From positions 1,684,001 through 1,748,000 of the forward strand of contig NC_092191.1 in NCBI RefSeq assembly GCF_043641665.1: 64,000 nucleotides of DNA, read 5' to 3'. The position numbers and the translations under genes were made by a program. The DNA is from Enoplosus armatus. Taxonomy: Eukaryota > Chordata > Actinopteri > Centrarchiformes > Enoplosidae. The notes beneath the pieces were generated by a model that was given only the letters and a program-made list of their open reading frames with translations, did not search any database and was not told the origin of the DNA. Below are positions 33,101 to 45,300 of the stretch, piece after piece. Position 1 is the stretch's first letter; each line of letters begins with the position of its first letter.

Positions 33101-36100
33101 TAGACCAACAGAAACCAAAGGATATTCAATTTACAATCATTTAATGTAATAGTGTCATAGAATTCATAGTTACCAGTCTTCAAGTATGTCTGTCCTGTTC
33201 TCAAACTGAATCTCCCAAGTGTCTTTTCTGGTGAGACGTTTTTGCAGCCTGTTTATGGAAGGGCAGTGAAAGGAGAATACCTCCCTCAGGGATCAACATA
33301 TTATAGCCAGAGTGGCGTTCTGAGTGTAAACCTGTACCTGGATGGGTGTGTTGTTGTTGATTTATAGACCTTGAAGCCAAGGAGCGTGTGATGGAGGACA
33401 TGCGTTTGGCTCTGACGGAGCAGGAGGACACGCAGGAGCAGATGGAGCAGGCCTTGGAGGAGAAACTTAACCTCATCCAGGAGCTCTCCGGTGGTAAGAC
33501 AAAGGATCTGAAAGATCAAGGAAAGAGCATGAAAAGCAAATTTGACTTTGTGACAAGAATGTAAATTTCATTGTTTTGAATTAAAAAGGTGTTTGGCCCA
33601 TGGACAGCTTAGTCTAATCCTCTTATCCTGCAGAGAACCGAGATGATTCTGATTCTGATTCTGAATGTTCATAAAACACACTAAATGCAACTGAGTGGAT
33701 AGTGAGACTGCAGTAAACTTGTATTTTCTCACAGCAACACTTGTTTACACTGAACAGGTGTATGAAAAAGTATTAACTCTCTGGTTTTAACGGTTTCAGA
33801 AGTGGAGAAATTGAAAGGGATGTTGTTGCAGCAGAACCGTGGAAACCACATGCACCGTCAAGTCGACAGCCCATCAGATGACCTCAAACTGGCCAAACAG
33901 GAAGCTGCCCAGGTTCAGGAAAGCTTCAAGGTAATGAAGAGAAGTTATTTTCACATGTTGTATGAGGTGGTAGGAAATGTGTGTTCTCAAATGCAATTTG
34001 ATGGAAGAAAACGTTAAGAAGTTTACATTCAATAGGAATAGTTATGATTAATAGATAATTAGTTAATCAGCGTTGAAAATGTGAAAGACATTTTTCTGTG
34101 AAGATTCTCAGTCATCCACAAAGTACAAACAGTATTTGTACATCCTCCCTTGCATTTCTCTCTTGCAGAACTTAAAACAGGTCCTCCAACAAAAAATGAC
34201 AGTAAATGGACAACTTGCCTTCATCACATAGTGTTCAGGTTCTTTAATAAGAACTAGTAAGACTGACTGACTGACTGTTGTCAGATCAGGGTAGCTTGTC
34301 TTATGTTTCTAACACTTTTTTTGTTGAAATATGCATATATGATTAACAGACATCCTCATTTTGTTTGCAGTTGTGTACAGAGAAACACCAGACCGAACGC
34401 AAGAAGTGGCTGGAGGAGAAGCTGTCCCTGATAGGCCAAGCTAAAGAGGCGGAGGACAAGAGGAACCAGGAAATGAGGAAGTTTGCCGACGACAGGGAAC
34501 GCTACACTCGGCAACAGAGCCAGTTGGTAAGACGACGGTGAACATGCTACAACAACATGCCAAGCACTAGCTGAAATATGTAAACATGCCACCATGCTAG
34601 CATTAATCTCAAAGCACAGCTAAGCCAAAGTACACTTGCAGCGCTGAGAGCTGTTCAGCTTAGACTGATGAAAGTTGAACCAAGTCTGACAATGTCAAGC
34701 TGAGTGTGGGATGTCTGAAATGGCCACTGTACAGAACCATTTTGATTTGGGTAATATTATGTTTTTCCCCCACTCGTGGCAATGGTCTAAGGAAAGCAAA
34801 ATTCCCAATTTTAATTTGTCCAACAGATTTGTTTTTTGGTGTTTTAATGATCGTTTCAGCCTCACTGGTGTGCTATAGGGCTCTAATATTCTTGTTTCTC
34901 AGTACAAAACCAGTATTTTCCACCACCAGGAGTCCTTGTCGTCCCAGCTGGCTGAGAAGGAGCAGACCATGGAGACGTGGAGGAAGGAGAGAGACACTCT
35001 GGTAGCAGCTTTGGAGGTCCAGCTACAGAAGCTTCTCTCCAGCCAAGCAGAGAAAGACAACCTCATCCAACAGCTACGCCAAAATAACACACAGCCACCA
35101 CAAGAGGTCAGTATGGCATAATGATGATGTCTCTCAAGTCAGATGACATCCTTTTGATGGATTATTCAATCAACAAAAGCTGGGGGCAGCAGCATTAGAA
35201 CCCAACAAAATTCAACAGACAAGAATTCCTTGAGATTACTCTCTACTAATTGGTTTCTGTAATGTTACACAGCAGAGGAGCGCTTTTGGTGAGAGATGCT
35301 TTCAGTTTTGTCACATTTTGGAGCAGCTTATCCAGTTTGGGGTCATTCTACTCATTAGTCTTGCTTTCCTTTCCCTCTCTGGTAAATTTCAGGAGTTTTA
35401 GTAGGTGAACCAGCATTGTTACCGTGGAGCCATATCTTCGTTCCACTTATGTTACGTTTCAGTATTTTGCACTTTGCTGTCTCACATTTTGTCCTCGCGG
35501 AGCTTTTGTGTGGTTTTCAAAATTATATAATTTCTTTCATTGTGACCAGACAGTTTCTCCGAGATAACTGTGTGAAGGGCAGGCTGTAATGATTCACCAA
35601 ATCAAATTAATGCTGGGCTCAATGTCTGATATGGCTGTATTGATTTAAACATTTGTATTAGGCAAAAATTTGGAGAGAATTGCAGCTTATTTTATGCAGG
35701 CGTCTCTGTACCGAAAAGCCACAAATAGTATGAAGGATACTGACTGAGTGCAAACCTGCCGCTGCAGTGCTAATCATACAAGGATTATTGTCATGTATTG
35801 AATTAGATTATGTAGAGAGGTGTTTCTTTTATTCGCTCCTCCTCATTTATGTAACTGGAGGACTTTTAATATAATGCAATGCTAAACAGAAACCTCAGTA
35901 ACTATAAGGCGTTGAACTACCCAACTGTGTTTTGTCCATGCAATGGTTATTAGTAAACTATCAACTAACCCAAAAGTTGGCACTGAATGCACCACATTTT
36001 GCCCCAGGATCATCCTGTTGTCTATCAAAACCAATGCATTTCATTATTTTCAGGGTGAGATGAGGGTTATGGAGCACAGTCATAAGATAAGATACCATAA

Positions 36101-36310
36101 AATAAGATAAGATAATCCTTTATTAATCCCTCAGTGGGGAAATTTGCATTGTCCCAGCAGCATACAGGATAGTGCAATAGAGACATAAGTAGAAAGAGAA
36201 GATATAATAATAAATAAAGACTGAAAGAAATGAAGGTAAGGGGATTATACTGGATTGCACATAGAGGTGTGGGTATTGCACCATTTTTACATTCAGAAAT
36301 ATGTACATTC

Positions 36311-36344
<34 letters not shown>

Positions 36345-39300
36345 TCTACTGGGAGCAGGACTGATTGTAAAGCATCGCACAATGGAAGCAATTCCGTCAT
36401 GAGTTTCACACACAGAAAACATCGTCAGTGTCCATGAACTTCCTGTTACAGAGTGGTGACTGTGGCGTCAGCGTAGCGGAGCTGCAGGCTACTCTGTCTG
36501 AGAAGGAGGCAGAGATCCTACGACTGAAGGAAGCACTTGAGGCCTCAACAGCCCAACAGGTGGACACGGTCACACAGGTCAGTCTGTGTACCCCTTTTTG
36601 GTATCAAATAACAACCCCCGCTAGCTTTGTGGTTTCATCCTTTACAAAGAATAGCAGCAGTGGTCACCTTGAATTCATGTCTTTTAAAATGTTTTTCTTA
36701 TTTCCCTGTGACAGACTAAAAGGAATGAAAGCCCTGCTACAGTGGTTGGGAAACCCCAGAGTGAAACCATTGACAGGAAGTCAGGAGGAAGGAGGAATAC
36801 CAGAGCATCAGTTGGCAGTCAGGTAAGCTCATGAGATGACATGAAGATGGTGTGTGGTACACTTCACGAATCAATCAGTCGATCGTTTTTCCATAATATA
36901 TTACAAATATATTTTTTAACATCAGCAACAATACGCATGACATAACAACACAACATTGATTGGATTAGAGTCACTTTACAGAAATGGTGCCTGATGATTT
37001 GAGTGGTGTCACACTGCTTTACATTTATTATTGCTACACAATTTCCACTGCTTGAAAGGAAAAAAACTAATCTCCTGTTAAAGTGATGCTTCAGGTTGTC
37101 ATAATGGTGGTTTGAGGTAGTCTGTACATTGGGAGATATCGCAGTGAGCCAGCAGCAACGCTCCAAACGTTCCGACAGTCACGCTCACTTCACGCAGCGA
37201 TTGGCCGGGTGTGCAGAGGTGGGAAAGTCTTCTTCCACACTGCTACCTAAGTCACTTTGTGTTTGTACATATACACGTGCAACAGCATCAATGCCTGTTG
37301 ACAGGCTTTTCACCCTGCCTTTGAGTGAGGCCATTCACAACAGGTGTGAACATTTCTGCCTTTTAGATGTGGTCAGGTGAACTGTTTTGCCTTAAGAGGC
37401 AAGTGAAGGCCCCCAACAACTTTGCATAGCCGTTGTATTGTCAACAAGTCAAGACCCATATAGGACCAACTAACTTGTTTTATTTGCTATATTTTCTGCA
37501 GACATAGTTTTTCTTCACTTAAATATGTGATAAAACTACATGTCTTGGATTTAATTGTGCAGGATCTCAATATTTCTCTTTTTAACATACCTTACAAGAC
37601 ACACAGGTACATACGCCATCTTACACAGGTGTTGATACTGGCCGTTGTGGCGACTGACCTCAACACCTTGTAGTAACAGACCGACCAGCCTGTATCCTCA
37701 GACCTAGACACATTTCTCTCTTGAGTGACCACGATGTGACCCTTTACCTTAAAATCGTGTGCTGTCCCACAGGGCTCAGCTGGCTGTCCGTCGGTGCTAG
37801 ACTCATCTGAGATTTCCACAGAGAATGGCAGGACGAGCCGCTTCCCCCGGCCGGAGCTGGAGATCTCCTTCAGCCCTCTGCAGCCAAACCGCATGGCTCT
37901 GCGACGCCAGGGAGAGGAGAACGCAGTCACCGTCAAAATCACCCGCTCGGCACGCAAGAGGAAGAGTGGGGAGATGGAGACGGTAAGAGCCAATCAAACA
38001 AAAAGCAGCTTGTCCACACATTCACCAGGTGCTGGAACATTTTTCATATACAAAGTAAGAGATCAGTGAAAACTATTAATTATTAATGAATTAGCAAATT
38101 CATCAGTGTGGTGGTTTAAGTTTGACTGGACTGATCTGAACTGTCTTTTTCCCTTCATGGCTGCACTTCCTACTATATGTGTCCAACTACAAAAAATGGA
38201 TCCACGTGAAAACATCCCACTGAACATTTGTACACGATGTTTTCCTCTAGCTTCCCAAAATAGATCCTCCCTAGATAACTAAAAAACAACAACTGTGCAG
38301 CATAAGCCCCAGAGATGGGCTTTTTCAGTTATTTTCAGAGATGATAGTTCATTTTTCACACACGCTCTGTAGAGAAAATGTCACTGTGAAACCTTTCCCT
38401 CAGCTGCCATCAATCCAGCACTGGTAGAGCAGGATCGTATTAACGTGTACTTCTGGGAATGGAGCACCAATGGCAGTTGTAAATTTGGCACTTCTAACCC
38501 AGTACATAGCAAAGTCAAACAGTTGTGATGTGTAATAAGTTTGGCATTTCCCATAAGTACGTTTGCACTGGTTTTGAAATAATACAATGGCATATGGACT
38601 GCAGGTATTAGAAATGTTTACAGTGAGGTCGTTATTGTGTGCGAACCACGTGATCGCAACATCTTCGGTTTTAAATCCCTCATGACCCTCCTTTCTGGTG
38701 ATTTCTCTCTTTTGCTGTTCAACTCTGCTGTAGCTATAGGTTTTATATGTAATGGAACACAACTAAGCTTATAGATGTAAAAGTAGGACTACACGATTCG
38801 ATAAAAATGAGAAGTGTCAGTGACTGCAGATACTTGCTCTTTCACCGCATTTTACTCACACATGTTAGATTTATCTACAAGAGTGTCCTGCCTTTCTCTC
38901 CCTGTGCATACTTGTCATTTGTTGATGTTGTACAAAACCTGTACAATAGAAAATGCATCCAGTTTAAGAAAGTAGAGACACATTTCAGCGTTTTTCTTTT
39001 TTTAATTATTGGCCTCACCAGTCTTACCAAGAGCATTATGCAATTGCCAGAAGCTCAGCCAATGCAGTTTGTATATTGTGAAGGCTATGTGTGACCAGTA
39101 CAAGTAACAAGGTCAGCAAGCCAATCCCATCTGTGCCATTTGGCAACAGATTACAGAGTCTTGTTCTGTGAAACCAATTGAAAGTCACACATTGTCTCCG
39201 AGTAATCCCAGAACAGACCAAAGAGGCTCCATGGAAACAAGACCAGATTGTGAGACTGGTATAGAACAGTGAAGCTGCACTGGAGGGCGAACAAGGTAAA

Positions 39301-42300
39301 GGTTGTTTTAAGGACATCATCTCACTGGAATTTGATTAAATGCAGCGAAGGAGCTGCACTTATGCTCATTTGTTAGTTTCAACTAATGCAAGGGAAGTAG
39401 GCTAAGACCTCTGCTACATTTAGCTCCCAAAGGCATGTGACTCATGCAAATGCTAATATGAGCACATGTATAAACATATACACAACTCAGAGAGAAGCAT
39501 GCATTTTAAATAGAAAACTGATGTAATGTAAACATATACAAAGGTGTACAAAAAGAAGGAAATGCACAAACCCATATACAGTATTGTAGAGCGCACACTC
39601 CAGTATGCTTGCACCTAAACTGACACTATTTGCCACACAATTACAGTACATATATGATGATGATGTCATTCATCATTGTGTCATGCATACTCGCATGGGT
39701 TTACAAGACACCATGAATGAATAAAACCAGATCCAAAAAGCAGCTAATACATTCTTTTCAAATATAAAGAAAACCAATGCATGTCATTTTCATAATCAGT
39801 TTTTCACACCTTTATGTCTACAATGTCCGTCTCGCCTTAGTTAGGTAAAAGTTAAACACACCAGAATTAGGCTAGCTATTAGCTGTATTTTCAAATTCTG
39901 GCATTCTTTGTCCCTTTTTCAGAAAACTGCCTACCCCAGCTTTAACAGTACACCACCACCACATAGTAAAAACACTTGCATGCATGTACCATCCACATGT
40001 GGGTGAGAGAAAACATTCTCATTAATCATAACTACCACTCCCCCCCCCCCCGAGAACACATTGAACGAGCATCCCACTCAGAGGAACACAAGGTCAGGTA
40101 CAGTTCACTTGTCGCATCACTGTTCCACTGTCACTGTCTGCAGAGGTTAACACTGTTTGCAGCTTGTGTCGGTCACTATTTTCCTTTTCTTTTTCTCTCT
40201 TTGGCAAAAGCATCTTGAAAACAATCATGTTGGTATTTGTAAAAATACCAACACAAGACTTTTGTTGACAGATGTAAAGTATAAGATCTTTTTACAGAAT
40301 GATTCCTACTAATTATGTCTCTTTCGTTTGTCCTCAAGATTGTGGACATAATACATGATCAGTCACTTTTTTCCACTACATAGTTCCAAATATGTCAACA
40401 TTAAATCATTCTTGCTTGCACAATAATGTTCTATATCATCATTATATAATAATTTTACAGTGTTTGCTGCTTGTTGCCAATCTTGTAAACACTGAATTTC
40501 CCTTGTTTCCTCATAATCCTTAGTGGCAGTATGCTTGGGAGGTGCCGATATATTCGGAGCGCTTAGGCGTGAAAATACCTTATGCCAGTAATTCATACTA
40601 GTACGTGATCAGTGTTTTAAGTTTACTACTGATAAAGTTACTTGAATAGCAACAGCAACAAGAGCCATCATTAAAGTAGCCAATCTTGTGCATGGCAAAC
40701 CGAAGAACGAAATGATGATATAAAGATAACATCAAAAGGACAAATAAAGGAGACTGGCCGCGGTCGAATAGTCAAAGAAATGACATGCTATGTCTTTTCC
40801 TGAAGACTTTTTTCCTTGACCTTAATGGAAATGTCGTGAGAAAGACTTACACTAGGCGTCATTATGCAGCTGTGGATGTTATTGATGTGGTCACTTTAAA
40901 TGTTTCTGCTGCAAGGAATTTTGGGACGACATTATCTGCTTTCCTTCTTTTCTTTCGTAAAGGATGGTCCAGTGTACCCTGTGCTGAAGGAGATAAGAAA
41001 GGAAGCGCTGAATCACCTCTCCATAGCATGTAGAGAATTCAAAACATCTGGGTCATTTCACTCAGTTAGGAACCTTCCTAAGTAAAAAAAAAAAAAAAAG
41101 AAAAAGCCTGCTTGACAGCAGCCTGTTTTGTTTGATAGTCATGGTTGAGATGAACTTTGAGTGTTGCAGCTTTCAAACGGTTAACTTGCAAACAAGTTTT
41201 TATCTTGCATATTTTGTGTGATATAACATCACAAGAGGCAGTCAAAACGCAACACGTGAACTGTGTCAATGCAAAGATTTTTGGCAACACCTACAGTACA
41301 GTAGCATTTTGTTCTTTTCATCTTTCTCATCCAACTATAACATCTTTACATTCCAAGGAAGGAAGGAATAAAGTATGTACATGTCATGTACACAAGTTTT
41401 TATTCCTGCTGTATAACAGTATTTAGCCACCTTTTTCGGGTGGGTGTTGGTTGTGGTTATGTTGCCATCCCATCTTAGTCCAGGTTGGCAGATATAAATC
41501 ATTTCGACACGCTCGCTCAGGGACTTGTTGGCAGTATTTTGACAGCAATTTTCACACCTTCAGTGACGAGAACAAACTTCCCTGAATAACTTTTTGTTGC
41601 CAAGGGCAAGGGTATGAATACTGCAGACTATCAGAATACGTGTAGACTTTGTTATATTAAAAATAATGAAACTGACTGAGCTGAATCTATTTAAAATGAT
41701 CTTATTCTTAAGGAGATTTGGTTTGCAGTGATTTAGCAGAAAACATGAAAAATACCATGGGTAGAAGAACGATGCTCATACGTGTCACACACACATCGTC
41801 ACATTGTCGGGAAAAATCTGGCACGTATTTAACATGGCACGAATTCCGTTCTATTTTTCCATAGGTAAAAACTCTACAATCTCTCGAAACAAGATTTATA
41901 GTTAACTGAAGGTTAAGCCACCTGCCCTGTTGTTGCTACAAAATGCTGTCAGCTTTGCCCTCTAGAGCAGTGTGTAAAATCTAATGTCTTTAACACTTAA
42001 AAGATGTCAATTTAATAATAAATAATGCCACATTTCATTAAAATTAACTAACTAATTAACTCTGGTTTGCACTTTAAAGTGTGTGAATAGTGAAATAGTG
42101 GGCATTTTGATTGTAGTCGACTTTGTATGTATGTAAATGTCCTTTAGACTCACATCTTGACACTGCAGTCATCTTCATTCCACTGAAAGTTTCCTTGTAA
42201 AAGATAGTTTTTCCTCATTCAAACAGATGGTCTAAGGAGTTGTATGTTGTACAAATTGTGATTTGTGACACTGGGCTGTATAAATAAGATAGACTTGACC

Positions 42301-45300
42301 CTTGCTGAATAAAATGCGTAGCTCGTTTTGAGATGGTACCAAGAGGAAAGCTATTTAGAAACTGAATCAGGCAACTTTGTGATGCAGCAACTTAAAACAT
42401 GTTGCTCACTCAAAAACACAAAATGTTTCTGATTAACACTAGGATAATACTTTTATTTGATACTTAATTTAAAGATTCAACATGTTTTTGTTTAATTTAA
42501 CAAAAGAAGCTTAAGTTGTCAAATCTTAAATCTTGTCTAAACACAAGCAGCTGTAAAATAACCTTGTCTAAATAAAATGAAGTCTAAAATCTGAGGTTTA
42601 AATCTATAATAAAGGAATTAGAGGACGTAAACAACATGACTAGACATTCAGTGCCCTTGTTTTGTTGTAAGGTGGTACTGAAGAGAAACTGGGAACATTT
42701 CCTCGTAATGCAATACGGTCTCGATTACTGGATAGGAAAATGACAGCTATAGTTATAATTAAAACAATTTTGTGTGCCAAACCTGGTTTTATTTATTTTT
42801 TCCAGAATTTTAATAGCTCCTCAGGAGACTTAGAGCAGCGAGAAGAAGAAGGACACCCGATACTGTACATCTTCCCTCTTCAATATTTTAAAGCCGTCAG
42901 TAGTGAGAACTGTGTGAAGCAATGTGCCTACATGCTCTTACAAAAGCTCATTAGCTGGAACATATTAGGCCCCGTTCATGTAACAAGTACTCCCCCAATG
43001 TAACTCTCTTTTGACTCTGTGTCCTTGTACCCTGCTGGTATGACGGCATTTTCTTTTGATACCAGCAGTGGGAGTATTTATACAGGGGTGAAAGCTCTGC
43101 GATGAAACCCCAAAGTAATTCCACTAATGACTGCCGTTCTGCTGACTGAGCTGGGTTCAAGAGAGAGAACTAGAACAGAAACAGAGGGCGTGAAGGTGTC
43201 ATGTAGATGTAGGTGTTTGCGCTGGGGAGTGGTTCTACATCACATCCAAAGTGATGTGACGTTACATCAGATTTTCATCTGGGGCACATGAACACATCCC
43301 TTTTAAAAAAGGGCAGTAAAAAAAGACTTGAAGATGGGAGACAGACAAATTCTCTGTGGGTATAAAGATGTTTTTGTTGTCCATAACTGCATGGCCATAA
43401 CATCTTTTAAAAATCTTTTGCATGTAAAAGCCAAAATGTTTCAAGGGCGCTTCAAGCGAGTCTCCAAACAGTGGAATTAAAGTAAAATCTAAAGGAACCT
43501 AACATTTGGATTGCCATGCGTGCTTTTTTTAAATCATGAAAAAAGTTCTGCTTCATAGCGAGGTCTGTCTTTTTTTTTCTTTTTGTACACTTTGTTCTCT
43601 AACCAATACCTCTATTCATGCTACTGCAATGACCCAGTTTCCACTTGGAAAGCAATGGAGTCGACCTCACCTGAACACATGAGAAAAATGATACAGGGGG
43701 TTTGAAGTTTGAAGGGCCCAAGGGTCATGAGAGTGTCAACACATCAATGACTGTCAGCCTTTATACAGTGGCAGGCCAAAAGAAGTAGGCTGAATTAATG
43801 TTTTGTACCCAACAACAGAAAAAGCGAGAGAATAAGGTGTAGAGAAAACAAAGGGGGAAGGTGAGCTTTAAACCAAGAGAGAAATGAGCCAAAATAAATT
43901 GAGGAAAAGAGTGCAGAGGGAGGTGAAGGCAGCACAGAAAGAATAAATTGAGAGAGATTGGTTGAGGGTTAGAGGGGGGGGAAATGCCAGCCAGGGAGGA
44001 AGAAAGTGAAATGAAACAAGACAGGGAGGAAAGACAGACGGAGAAAGACAGCAGAGGGAATACAGCAGTGGAGTGGAGAGGAGGGTTGGAGGAAAAGAGG
44101 AGATCGCAGGGTGGAAAGAGGAGCAGGGGAAGATAAAAGTGGCAGGCAAGCAGAGTTGAAGCAAAGATGGGGGTTGGTGGGGGGAAGTTAGATGGCAAGA
44201 TGAAAGAGGAGGGATTGTGGGTTAGGGTGGTTGGATAGCAGCAGAGAGAATAAAAATCAATGGAGGAGGGTAAAAGGAGAGCAGAAGAAGCTGACACGGC
44301 GGTGACGGTTGCTGCTGAGAGAGTTTGGATCTAAGAGGAGTCTAACTGCGCAGCCTGTACTTAAAGTACACATCCATTAACACAACGTCTCCTTCATGCT
44401 CTCGCTTTATCACATGCAGTCACATTTTGAAATGAAGATGCGAATACTCACTGTGCCACCGGAAACCCACCGACTGGTCTTCTTGTGAGTAGACAATGTA
44501 GTCAATAAGTATTAACTCTCAGACACGTGGTGCAAAAGTTACATTACCATCTTTATATATGCTCAGTCACATATCTACACTCTAATTAATAAAGTAATAC
44601 TTTAGTGGCATTGCCTATAGTTATTGCACTATAGAAAACCTTTCAAGCTCTAATGTCTGTAGGTATGTTTTCTGCTTGCATCATTACATGTAAACAAAAA
44701 AAACCACCCAGTATAAAGTGACACAGCCTATAATTACTGAAATGTACTGTCCCCATTCACACAGCATGTAATTGCTCACAGCGAGTTCTGACTGTCCTTC
44801 TCCCACTCCTGTTACACAGCCTGTAATAGAGGCTTTCTAGTTCCATCACAAAACGTCTACCAGTCATCCTCACGAAGGGAACTTTGGAGAAATAATAGTG
44901 TGGAAATAACTGCTAAATACACACTGTAACAGCCAGGCAAGACAAAAAGACTATTCTGGTGAGTTAAGATTTGCCCAAGGAGGTCTAGTGTTTGGAAATT
45001 TTACGTGAGTCACCAGTTGTGTTGGAGAATTTTGACAGAATAAGAATCCCTCCTGAACCCTTGCCAAAATTATTCTGGGTAGATAAGTGTTCACTGTAAT
45101 AACAGTAATAGTAATAATTAATAAGAGCGTATAAATTGACATTTAACTGTCAGATTTTGGTAAAAATGCATGTAGTCCCAGGATATTTTTAAAGACCCTT
45201 TTAAAGTGATATTTTTAAAGGATATTGGCATAGAATCAAGTGACTCTTGGTCACTCATCCTGCAGAAACCCTTCAGTGACTCAAGTGTATGCTACTTACC

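Larger units (their letters stand above)
25343..36822 (+). other. kif20b: kif20b neck and coiled-coil stalk exons 13-29
   Basis: Exons 25343-25495, 25631-25741, 26336-26475, 26558-26678, 27278-27476, 28103-28284, 29224-29700, 29846-31038, 31600-31738, 32140-32262, 32563-32623, 33368-33493, 33800-33930, 34371-34526, 34930-35106, 36452-36577 and 36715-36822 encode residues about 487-1727. The start has [11 protein letters not shown] (human ISWENSLEDL), followed by an acidic patch [10 protein letters not shown]. The rest is almost wholly charged heptad sequence rich in Glu, Lys, Leu and Gln. Blocks matching human KIF20B include [62 protein letters not shown] and [16 protein letters not shown]. 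The exon of 1,193 bases is the largest. Two exons carry internal tandem repeats not evident in human KIF20B. The stalk dimerises the motor and spaces head from tail. Confidence 0.93.

Noticed and set aside
34168..34182. Possible micro-exon NLKQ after CTCTCTTGCAG in intron 25
   Set aside because: The acceptor looks good but the following donor (GTCCTCC) is poor, and the human protein aligns without extra residues between the flanking exons.
43761..44297. 178-residue open frame on the minus strand
   Set aside because: It arises from the purine-rich low-complexity tract. The translation is only Ser, Pro, Leu and Phe runs with no domain or splice context.
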